Positions 1 to 8,555 of a DNA stretch of 64,000 bases are shown here, one piece after another. The DNA is from Phymatolithon calcareum (taxonomy: Eukaryota > Rhodophyta > Florideophyceae > Hapalidiales). Within the stretch, counting starts at the first letter, position 1, and each line of letters begins with the position of its first letter. A model generated the notes under the pieces. That model was not told the DNA's origin. It was given only the letters and a program-made list of their open reading frames with translations, and ran no database searches. The stretch spans positions 186,001 to 250,000 of the forward strand of contig OZ345369.1 in the NCBI GenBank assembly GCA_977006965.1, read 5' to 3'. A program made the position numbers and the translations under genes.

Positions 1-75
1 AGCGCGCGGGGTATTGTTCCTCCGTCTTCTTGCCATGGACACAGTAAGCCGCTGGAAATAATTGTTTTGCTTTCA

Positions 76-131
76 GTAATTTATGTAAAACAACGTTTTC
101 TTAAAAGAAAACGTTGTTTTACATAAATTAC
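76..131. repeat. Perfect 56 bp palindrome
   Basis: Two 27 nt arms match perfectly in inverted orientation around a 2 nt centre. The left arm starts GTAATTTATGTAAAACAACG and the right arm ends in its complement GTAATTTAC-type end (TACATAAATTAC). The unit 2 counterpart (9446-9501) has several mismatches, and the unit 4 counterpart near 26290-26330 has lost most of the left arm. It could be a MITE relic, a hairpin-forming site or a recombination by-product; nothing around it is coding. Confidence 0.9.
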
Positions 132-929
132 GTTCATTTCTTAATAAAGACGCTATTCTTCAGATCCCGAATACAATCTACATGACAGATATGCATGGAC
201 TGTGTACACTACGCTCTCCTTCGTCGTCTTTGTTAATTGTGCTCTTTGCAATAGCTACATTAGCACTAACATTGCTTAGTAGTGGAGAGGGGATAAAGAT
301 CCGACGGAAGAGAGCGATCATACTGCACTGTAATATGTGTCCACAGACGATATGATTGACCATGTGCAGCTGCAAAACCGCAGGTTATACTGTATCATAA
401 CACGCTTGCTATTGAGGATGACTCGCAAGTCGCCCCTCTCAAAGGAACACTGTACTGTACTGTAAGAGCTATGATATTACTGGACGATCCATCTTTCGTA
501 GGTTATTGTACAGGCTAATCTAAGAAATGCCATCTTCGTGCTGTACGGCGCGTTTATGGCCCTCTCAGGTATCATATTCCCCAAAACTCGCTCTCGCTTG
601 ACTGCGATTCCGCACTAGGCGCCCACTGAAAGGTCGAGGGCGGCATGATGATCATCGTCATCGCACGTGTCGCTGATGCGCTGCCAGAAGCAGCTCCACG
701 CGAATTTGCTCGCACAACGTAACCTCAACGCCTGTACCTAGTTCGGTACAGAAGGAAGCCGGTAACGCCTCCGCGGAATATCTCGCCCGCTCTACGTTTC
801 TCGGCACGCACTTCTGTTCGAAAAAAATTCTGCATATCGCGCGGACTGGACTGTCGGCGTCGACGTGGAGCTCCCTGCCTACGCTTTTCGGCGCTGCAGC
901 GCAACGAACGCTGCCACTGTTCGCGACGG

Positions 930-1640
930 GGTTGCCTACTCCCGCCGCCTGGCTCTGTTGTCGCTCCCGCCATGCTCGACCTTTACTGTCGTTCTGCGCG
1001 CGTATCCTCGAAGCGCTGCCGCAATTGGACATCCCTGACGGCACTCCTGTTTGGATCTTCGTCTCCTTACTGTTCGTCCACTTCTACTGGCGTCACGCGC
1101 GCGTAGCAGCTTTTTACAATAAATTCGCTGCTCCGTTGTCGGCGAGTGCGAACGCCAACCCGACGCCGCAGCTACCACGCCGCGCGCTGGTCGCGTAAAT
1201 TGTGCGGAATAGCGCTGCGTGTAACACTCCAAATGGCGTTGTACCTATACTCGCCGTTGATAGGTGGCATGCGCGTCATGTGATGTGGTGTGCGCCACCA
1301 CGTCGGGCGCTAGATCAGCTACGGTATCCCTCGCTGCACAGGAAATGCGACGAGATGGTGTACGGGGCTGTGACTGGTGCCTGATTCGTGTTTCCGCGAG
1401 GTTTTCAAGACTGTCGGAATGCCGGAGAACGGAGAAGTCTGAGCCGCTTCGCTCGCGTTGGGCATCGGGGCACGTGCGATACGATAGCAGCTGTTCGCCC
1501 TGCAAGTCGGGTCCGTCGTCGCGAAGAAGGCGTGCGCAATGGGGTACATGGAGCAGGGCGGCGGGTGGATATGAAGAACCTCAGAAAAAATGGTGGTGGG
1601 ATATGCTGGAGGAGGGTGATCCGAACGTGCTGCTCACATT
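930..1640 (+). pseudogene. Probable N-terminal half of a cytochrome P450 (relic)
   Basis: Fragments in shifting plus-strand frames resemble the start of a microsomal P450. A hydrophobic stretch VWIFVSLLFVHFYWR (about 1050-1095) looks like the membrane anchor. It is followed by FYNKFAAPLSA, then KCDEMVYGAVTG (about 1345-1380). EKSEPLRSRW (1432-1461) is followed by a run of arginines near 1520, in the order of the CYP4-like 'EKS...W...G..W..RRR' region. Stops and frame changes interrupt it. The C-terminal half lies beyond the NLR gene (7560-8555), so the NLR may sit inside an old P450 gene. The P450 call for this half rests on weak motifs; a 184-codon ORF (1264-1818) covers part of it and continues past it with no recognisable domain. 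Confidence 0.4.
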
Positions 1641-1924
1641 CGTAACAAATGAAGGGGACAACAACTTTATCGTGAATGTTCGTTTTCAGGCAGTTTTCTC
1701 GTACAACTTTTCGCAGGTCGGCGGCGTTAATTCACGGAGGGTGACGCGCGCGCTTAAGCGTAATCGCCGACATAAACTCGCATCAATTCGCTTCTCCTTC
1801 AACAAGGATGATGGATAAAAATTCACACGCTCAGTTTACTGTACTTTGTTTTGCTGTACAATGTAATTTATTTTAAAAAATAATGTTGTTCAATATAAAT
1901 CAGCGTCATTTTTATTGAAGTTAA

Positions 1925-2730
1925 GGACCTACATCCCCATCTTAGATTTTCACTTTTATTTTTTATGAGCTTGGGAATCCGAGAAGCTCATTGGACACTT
2001 TCTGTTATGGCAGTACATAATTGGCTTAGCAAAAAAATAAGTCCTCGCGCCGTGGAAACTTTTTCTAGAAATTCTCTGCAGAGGGTTCCTTGCAAAATCG
2101 GGACAGCTCCTTAAACGCGCAGTTTAAGACCACTTCCTGATCAGTTCTTCGCATTTTGGAAACTGTTATAGAGATTCAAGAACGTAGGTTACGCAAAAAC
2201 CAAAAAAAATCAAAGAAAAGAGATGAAATAAGGAGTGTAGAGCACTTTTCGTAATTCTGATCTTGAAAAAGAATCGCCTACAAAGATGGACAATTATCTC
2301 GAAAAGGACTAGATGAATTTCTTATTGCCTCGGTAAAAAGTTTCAAATGGTTGTAGACTACTACAGGAATACCGCAAATTTGGTAAAATCGAACGTCTAG
2401 GTGGCAAACAAGTTCGCGCCGCGAGACCAAAAGTTTTTTAAAATCGGCAAAGGAACAGGCGAAAAATATACTAAAATTCACGTTGCGCCCCGACGAGAAG
2501 CTGAAACTGTTCGAAGGAAACACAGTAAGCATTTTTTTGTAATGATTGATTAGAGCCGAATATTGGAAACTTTTGCTGACTTCATATTTGAAATATTTCA
2601 CTTGTTTCTACATATTTTCTTGAAACTGGATGCAGTCCCGTCGGTGCAAACGACATAATTAAAATTGTCATCCAGTTTATGAGCATTGTTTGGGCCAGTG
2701 AGGGCGCTTCAAAGATGGGGAAGTAGGTCC
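1925..2730. mobile_element. 806 bp TTAA-flanked TIR element (nonautonomous, piggyBac-like target)
   Basis: The element is absent from unit 2, where the matching sequence reads straight through a single TTAA (near 11276). Here TTAA stands on both sides (1921-1924 and 2731-2734). The ends are inverted repeats: GGACCTACATCCCCATCTT on the left matches the complement of the right end with one mismatch. TTAA duplication is the hallmark of piggyBac-type transposases. The inner 107-codon minus-strand ORF (2278-2601) shows no transposase motif, so this is probably a nonautonomous copy mobilised elsewhere. The TIR does not begin with the usual piggyBac CCC, so the superfamily is tentative; the insertion itself is secure. 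Confidence 0.85.
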
Positions 2731-2734
2731 TTAA

Positions 2735-2972
2735 CGCACTCTAAAAAATTGTCCTCGTTGTATGTACAATATCATATGATGCGTCGAAACTTGTTGCAAA
2801 TCTGGTGTGCCTTCCTATAGCCATCCTCCAAGGCATATCTCAGTGACCCTCCGGTCAAGGTCTTCATCCGCCAAAGTCCCAGACGCTTTCTTCCGGCCTC
2901 TGGCGCTGGACAACATTCACCTCCCACTGCTCTCGTGCGTGAACACAGCACTAGAGCAGGCGCTCCGCCGCA
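2735..2972 (+). promoter_or_regulatory. Conserved 5' leader of NLR1
   Basis: The stretch before the NLR1 start is nearly identical to 11279-11517 before NLR2. Part of it (CATCCTCC, CTTCCGGC, TTCACC.CCCA..GCTCTC) is recognisable before NLR3 at 19726-19796, although the sequence further upstream of NLR3 is unrelated. Conservation across that break suggests the leader or core promoter travels with the gene. No clear TATA box is visible. Confidence 0.35.
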
Positions 2973-5900
2973 ATGATTCCCAATCCCCTCTCCATCTTCG
3001 GGGAATTGCGCACGCAAGCGAAGAGTATTAAGACGCGTTGCGAAAAGTACCAAGTTGGTCCAGATGTTTTTAAATCGTTGACTGACAAGCTCCGTCTCCT
3101 TCTCGACCATATTGAAGAAATAGAGCGCCTTCGTCAACAGTACCCGAATGCTTTGCCGTCTGGTGACGGAACTCTTTTTCAAGAAAAATTGAGGCATGTT
3201 CGCCAAACTTTCAAAAACGAACACGCTACCATATGCTCGATGGTGACCAAGGCCTTTGACGGAAGCCTTCATGGCAAGGCGCTGCAACTATTCCTTGCCA
3301 ACACTTTGAATGACAAAATGACTGATTTGATGGCGAAGATCAACACAGCCACGAACCAGCTTGAGAACCTTGTTAATTCATTTTTAATGGCGTTGAAACA
3401 CGAAGAAGTTATATCGAAGCTCGACAAAGTGAGTGACCACGTTACGCCGAGATCCGAAACCCGAGCAAATCACGAAGAAGTTATGTCGAAGCTGTACAAA
3501 GTGGGTGAACGCGTTACGCCGAGATCCGAAAACCGAGCAAATCATGAGGCAGTTACGTCGATGGTGATGGAAGCAGGCGATCAAGCCGAAGCAAACCATG
3601 ATGAAGTTATGTCGAAGCTGTACAAAATGGGTGAACACGTTACGCCCCGATCCGAAACACGGGCAAATCATGGCGCAGTTTTGTCGAATATTTGCAATAT
3701 ACGCAAACGCGTTCTGCCAAGAAGCGAAACCCGGGCAAATCACGAAGCAGTTATGACGAAGCTCCACAAAGTGGGTGAACACGTTACGCCGAGACCAGTA
3801 ATCCATCAAAATCACGAAGAAGTTATATCGAAGCTGGACAACGTGGACGAGAACGTTGCGCAGCTCAAGAACGTGTTGGAAACTTCAAAGGAAGATTACC
3901 ATCCCTTCTATAACACTCCCACTCCCAGTGATACCGTTGTTCTGGACTTTAGCCCTACAACTTCTCTTGGGAAGTTGAAGCAGTCAGTGCTGTATGGGGA
4001 ATCATCAGATATTGTTGCCGCTGCCACAAGCACTGGAACCAGCAACGCGGCGTACGGTGTTGTTGGAATGGCGGGCGTGGGAAAAACTGTCGCACTTCAA
4101 GCCATCGGTCATGATGAAGACGTTAAGGAGCGCTTTCGGGATGGGGTTTTATACATGACGTTTGGAAGAGAAGCGGATAAGCAAACAGCTATTGACCAAA
4201 TCGCCCATATCATGACGTTAACGGGAGCAAAGTGTACAGTGAAAGAAGTAAGACGTTCTACTTTTCTCAAAGACGCTGTGGACTATGCTGTCATGTGGTT
4301 TGGAGGGAAAGTGTGCCTGTATCTCATCGATGATTTGTGGCCTGCACAGCATTTGCCGCTGGGGTACTTTCAAGATCTTCGCCAACTGCTACGAGGAAGT
4401 CCAGACAGCAGAATGGCTATCAGTACTCGCAGTCATTCTATTGCGTACGACGCGGGTTGTGTTGTGAATTTTTCCCCTGGAGAGACTCACGGAAAGGCAT
4501 CTGTGGACATTTTCATGAAACACGCTCGACAGTTGAGTTCGCAAAATTCAGGAGCGGCCCGTCAAGGACTTAGACCCAGTGTATCAGCAATTCTTTCAAT
4601 ATGCAGTGGACTACCCATCGCCCTGTCGGTCGCAGGATGTGCTGTTTCAGAGCGTGTGGCTATGTACGGATCATTTGAGACGGCATGTGATAAGTACGCC
4701 GTAGCGCTGGAACAGAAAATAAGAGTGGCCGGAGTTGGTGGTTCAAATCTGGATTCAGGAATTCGGTTGAGTCTGGAATATCTGGAGTTCGAATTCTCAA
4801 AGCTGGTAGCTGAAAACTCACTTCAAATCGATCACAGTATTTCCGAGTTGTACACGAGTCTGTGTGTGCTATCAAATCAGGCGTGGGTTCCTCTGTCAGT
4901 TCTAATTCGGCTGTGGAAACTTAGGGAGCCTGCTGCTGTCGAGGTTGCGAATCTGTTCCGGAAGATGAGTTTAGCTAAATTCGAATTGCGACGGTCATCA
5001 AGTAGTTGTGCCGAAGAGCCTGGACTTGTGCTACATGATTTGCAGCTCGACTTCTGTCAGCGACAGGCAATGGCAACTGACAAGCTTTCTTTTTGGCATG
5101 CCCGGCTGCTGAATGGATATTGGGAATCGAGTATAGGCGAAGAGTGCCATACGCCAGTAGCGGACACAATTTTAAGCTACGTTCCAAGACCATGGTGGTC
5201 TATTGTCGATCCGAAGGAAGGCTACATTCATACAAATCTCACCCGACACTTGTCATGCGCTGGACGAGGTGTGGAATTGGCTGCGCTGTTTCTGGACGCG
5301 CGGTGGACAGAATTGCGAGGAAGAATCGGGGGTATACTTGCGCTGGAATCAGATTTTGAGCATTTGCGGAGATACTTGTCACAATGGAAAGGCTCAGAAG
5401 AGGTTGAAGCGTGCATCAGGGAAGTCGAGCAGAGCTTCGAGAATATTTTTAAGGTGGTGCGGTTTTCGTGGGGGAGACTGTCGGAGGGGATGAGAGCCTT
5501 CCAGTTTCAAATATGCGGACGTCTGCAAAGCTCTAGAGAGTGGAACGCTTCTGTGGACGATTACTTGAAAGAGCCAAAGTCTATTGCGGACGCATATTTG
5601 AAGAGTGTGGTGATGACCACACCGAAGCCATATTTACTACCTATGAGATGTTTTCTCGTGAGTGCATGCAGTGCACTGATAGCGGAGATTCCTGTAGGAG
5701 GTGAATGTGCTTCTGTGGCCTGTTCTTCTTGCGGAGAATACATTGCAGCTGGAGCTGGAGATGATATTTTGATTGCGAAAGCTAGGACCGGCGAAGTATT
5801 GCGGCGCATGTACGGTCACACCGGTATCGTAAGTTGCGTGAAATTCGCGGGTGGATCGAAGAAAATAGTGTCCGGGGGGGATGACGGGAAGGTTATATTG

Positions 5901-7367
5901 TGGGAATGGGAATCGTCGAGCTCTCCTGTGTGCGTTCTGCAAAGGGAGAAGCCTATATCCGGCCTTGGAGTACACAAGAATGTCTTTTTCTCAAGCGGCG
6001 GCGACTTGGAGGTATGGGACATAAGTAAGAGAGAAGAATCGCGGAAACTGCATGTAAATTGGGCAGACCTAAACTGCCTTGATGTTTGTGGGAAGAATGG
6101 GAAAGTTGCGTTTGTAACTATCGAAGGACTAATGGTTTGGGACACTAACACAAATACGATCATTTTCGAAGATAACCAACAACTTGTCACATGCGGGGCA
6201 TTTAGTCCGAATGGCCAATATTTGGCAACAGGATTATGGAATAGGATTGATCTATGGGATGTTTCAGCGGAGCCAAGACGGGATAAGAGTTTTACGGCAC
6301 ATGGGCTCTTTGTGACCTCGGTTGCGTTCAGACCTGATGGGATGAAAATTGTATCAGGTTCGGAAGATGGCACTATTCAGGTGTGGGACGTTGAATGTGG
6401 GGAGTGCAATGGGATTTCTGAAAGAATTTCATCTTCGATTAGAAGAGCATGCTTAAGCGTGTCGTTCATATCCGATGGGAAAAGAATAATATCGGGGTCC
6501 GCTGACGGTTTTCTTCTCATTTGGGATGCTTGTCTTGAGACAGAAGCAATAGAACGTGGCTTCAAATTGACAAAGGCGGTTCGAGAAGTTTCGATAAGCA
6601 GAAATGGGTTACGAGTGGCTACTGCATCCTGTGACGGAAGAGTACGACTGTGGAACACGGAGACAGGCGAGCAGATCGGGGTGCCTTTAGCATGGTGTCC
6701 AAAGCCAAAAATATCCGTTGCGTTGAGCCCTGACGGCAGAAAGTTGGTCGCCGGTTCCGACGGATTTCTAGAGCAGTGGAATACAGAGACATGTACTCGG
6801 ATTGGAGAACCTTTTTCCGGATGTTTTAATCCGCGCTGCGTTGTGTTTAGCTGCGATGGACGTCGAATTATATTCGAGGATTCTTTCGACATTCGAGTAT
6901 GCGACGCTGAAACGCACAAAGAAATCGTGTCTGTCTCTAAACTCTACGATGCAACTGCTACTGGTTCCTATGCTTTGATTTCTTGTGTGGTCGAGAGCGA
7001 TGATGGGAGCCATGTTGTGTCTCGAGGTTATTTCGGAAGAACAGTTATTCGAAGTCGAGAAACACTGCAAATCGTTTGGCATTCAGAAGCATTTCTATGT
7101 TCATCCGCCAGTTCTATCAAAGATGACGAAGCTGAAAAAATCATCCGCAGATGCGGTCCATATGTTTCGCGCCTTTGGCCAAAGTCATTTTCTCCATATA
7201 TTGACGAATTGTACTGCGAGAAGGGACGCGTGTATACCAATTTACTCGACGGGAGGACAATGATTGCAGAGGCAGATGGGCTTTGGGAATACAACTCGGA
7301 AAGAAGAGTGTTCGTTTTTGCGTTGCCCTCCGGTGATGTTGCGATATGTAAACTTATCGTCGAATGA
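2973..7367 (+). CDS. NLR1: NB-ARC/WD40 NLR-like protein (1464 aa)
   Basis: This is a putative signalling ATPase of the STAND class, probably a cytosolic immune or cell-death receptor. Seen: an all-helical N-terminal domain (about 1-141) with no known signature; seven 18/24-residue repeats (142-304); NB-ARC with P-loop GMAGVGKT (365-372), Walker B LYLIDDLW (449-456), SRMAISTRS (479-487, sensor/RNBS-B position), GLPIAL (546-551) and an MHD-like LHD (687-689). From about residue 905 to the end there are roughly 10-14 WD40-type blades with typical 'DG..I..WD' ends (for example SGSEDGTIQVWD). The gene is intronless with no breaks. Known: NB-ARC plus WD40 is the APAF-1 layout and also occurs in fungal NLRs; plant NLRs use LRRs. 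Inferred: the propellers sense a ligand and the N-terminal helices are the effector. The start is the first ATG after the conserved leader and matches NLR2. Confidence 0.85.
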   Translation: MIPNPLSIFGELRTQAKSIKTRCEKYQVGPDVFKSLTDKLRLLLDHIEEIERLRQQYPNALPSGDGTLFQEKLRHVRQTFKNEHATICSMVTKAFDGSLHGKALQLFLANTLNDKMTDLMAKINTATNQLENLVNSFLMALKHEEVISKLDKVSDHVTPRSETRANHEEVMSKLYKVGERVTPRSENRANHEAVTSMVMEAGDQAEANHDEVMSKLYKMGEHVTPRSETRANHGAVLSNICNIRKRVLPRSETRANHEAVMTKLHKVGEHVTPRPVIHQNHEEVISKLDNVDENVAQLKNVLETSKEDYHPFYNTPTPSDTVVLDFSPTTSLGKLKQSVLYGESSDIVAAATSTGTSNAAYGVVGMAGVGKTVALQAIGHDEDVKERFRDGVLYMTFGREADKQTAIDQIAHIMTLTGAKCTVKEVRRSTFLKDAVDYAVMWFGGKVCLYLIDDLWPAQHLPLGYFQDLRQLLRGSPDSRMAISTRSHSIAYDAGCVVNFSPGETHGKASVDIFMKHARQLSSQNSGAARQGLRPSVSAILSICSGLPIALSVAGCAVSERVAMYGSFETACDKYAVALEQKIRVAGVGGSNLDSGIRLSLEYLEFEFSKLVAENSLQIDHSISELYTSLCVLSNQAWVPLSVLIRLWKLREPAAVEVANLFRKMSLAKFELRRSSSSCAEEPGLVLHDLQLDFCQRQAMATDKLSFWHARLLNGYWESSIGEECHTPVADTILSYVPRPWWSIVDPKEGYIHTNLTRHLSCAGRGVELAALFLDARWTELRGRIGGILALESDFEHLRRYLSQWKGSEEVEACIREVEQSFENIFKVVRFSWGRLSEGMRAFQFQICGRLQSSREWNASVDDYLKEPKSIADAYLKSVVMTTPKPYLLPMRCFLVSACSALIAEIPVGGECASVACSSCGEYIAAGAGDDILIAKARTGEVLRRMYGHTGIVSCVKFAGGSKKIVSGGDDGKVILWEWESSSSPVCVLQREKPISGLGVHKNVFFSSGGDLEVWDISKREESRKLHVNWADLNCLDVCGKNGKVAFVTIEGLMVWDTNTNTIIFEDNQQLVTCGAFSPNGQYLATGLWNRIDLWDVSAEPRRDKSFTAHGLFVTSVAFRPDGMKIVSGSEDGTIQVWDVECGECNGISERISSSIRRACLSVSFISDGKRIISGSADGFLLIWDACLETEAIERGFKLTKAVREVSISRNGLRVATASCDGRVRLWNTETGEQIGVPLAWCPKPKISVALSPDGRKLVAGSDGFLEQWNTETCTRIGEPFSGCFNPRCVVFSCDGRRIIFEDSFDIRVCDAETHKEIVSVSKLYDATATGSYALISCVVESDDGSHVVSRGYFGRTVIRSRETLQIVWHSEAFLCSSASSIKDDEAEKIIRRCGPYVSRLWPKSFSPYIDELYCEKGRVYTNLLDGRTMIAEADGLWEYNSERRVFVFALPSGDVAICKLIVE
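3396..3884 (+). repeat. Coding tandem repeats (72/54 bp) in NLR1
   Basis: Residues 142-304 are repeats of the form NHEEVMSKLYKVGEHVTPRS-ETRA. The unit lengths are 24, 24, 18, 24, 24, 24 and 25 residues. Hydrophobic residues recur at 4-3-4 spacing (V..., L.., V...V), which fits short coiled-coil helices joined by a TPRSETRA linker. Unit lengths are multiples of 6 codons, so gain or loss keeps the frame. NLR2 carries one 18-residue unit where NLR1 and NLR3 carry a 24-residue NHGAV...PRSETRA unit. Confidence 0.9.
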
Positions 7368-7559
7368 AGCACTGTCGAACCTGCCGCCGCTCACCGACTT
7401 GGTTTCTCTACGCCGAGCATATTCACGCAAACGAACGTTGTTACCTGTACTTCCGCTTCCGCCTCTTCGACGTGCAGCACACGTGATGCGGAACGCTGGA
7501 AGGGGCGACGACCCCTTTGTCCACTCCCGCGGCCTCTGCACCCATCGCCATATCAACTT

Positions 7560-8555
7560 TTCTCAGCGCCGAAACCGCGCCACGCGCCAATCTTAACCCC
7601 AAGTCCAGCATAATCTTGTCAACGGCATCCGTGCCCAACAACTGCCTGACAATCACCATTATCGCCTACGACGTGCTCGCGCAATTGAAACGGGGAGAAA
7701 ACCCTCGTTGCCGAACTCGGTCCCGCTCTCTGTGAGAATCGTCAACATTGTCGTCGTTAGAGCGCTGGCTGATGTTTCTCCGCGTGAGGATTGCGCGCTG
7801 TGCAGTGCGCCCTTCCAAGCGTTAATCGCCGTCCTCTCCAAGTCGACATGCTCGTCTGTCTAAGCGGATGCAGCGTGCGCGCATACGCGCCTTCTCGACA
7901 TTTTAACCGCGCCATCACCAACATTTGCGCACTGCAAGCCGCGTCTGCCGGCACCTGCGCGCGCCAATCCACCACCGCCGCTGCGTCGACCACGCCGAGC
8001 GCCCTGTTTGCCTGTCTGATCGTGCGAATTCGCGACGTACGCGCGTCGCAGGCTGACCGTGCACTTCCCGTCGAGCTCCTGCCGTTGTGGTCCAGTGCCG
8101 AGCGGAAAAGCACGGCCAGCCGGCTCTACTCGTCCTTCGTGTCGCTCTCCGCACCTGGGCGCCCGCCGTCTGGAAATTATCGGCACTCCTCCATGCTCTG
8201 CACTTGCACCCGCCGCTGATCGGCGGCATGTGCGTCACCGGCGCGTCTGCATCATGCGTCGTCACCGGCGACGCCGCGGCACTGCCTGCAGTACACGCTG
8301 CACTCGAACCGTGACGCGACCGTTTACCATCCATCGACGGAGTTTCGCCTCGCGCGGTGGCACGACCTCGTTGCGCGGGCGAGGCGCCCGCTCCGAATGA
8401 AGGACGGGGATGAACCCCCCGTGCCGCTCGCTTTCGGCGCGGGCGCCCGCGCATTCCCGGGGTGGTGGCAGGTCATGATCGCCGTTGCGGAGAAGGTTTA
8501 CGCGATCGGGGAGATTTTGGGGAGAAGGGAGACGACGGCGGGGCCGCGGAGATGA
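7560..8555 (+). pseudogene. Cytochrome P450 C-terminal half, relic (unit 1)
   Basis: Plus-strand fragments match the conserved P450 end in order. LLHALHLHPPLIGG (about 8188-8229) corresponds to the K-helix 'ExxR..HPP' region, with its ExxR glutamate and arginine both replaced. VTGASASCVVTGDAAALP follows, then after a frame change HCLQYTLHSNRDATVYHPS and TEFRLARW (the 'NRD..V...P..F...RW' PERF region). FGAGARAFPG is the heme loop F..G.R.C.G, with Phe (8454-8456) at the cysteine. The last frame ends in TGA at 8553-8555. A P450 without the cysteine ligand cannot do normal monooxygenase chemistry; together with the frame breaks this marks a pseudogene. The 5' limit is uncertain. Confidence 0.7.

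Noticed and set aside
1264-1818. 184-codon ORF conserved in units 1 and 2 as a separate gene
   Set aside because: Part of it overlaps the P450-like segment, and the two units are too similar for conservation of the frame to mean selection; absent in unit 3.
3384-3815. Minus-strand 143-codon ORF with repeated sequence across the NLR1 coding repeats
   Set aside because: It is the antisense shadow of the 72 bp coding repeats; the plus frame carries the NLR protein.
3396-3884. Regular repeats that could suggest a CRISPR array
   Set aside because: Units are contiguous, in frame and coding, without spacers; the genome is eukaryotic.
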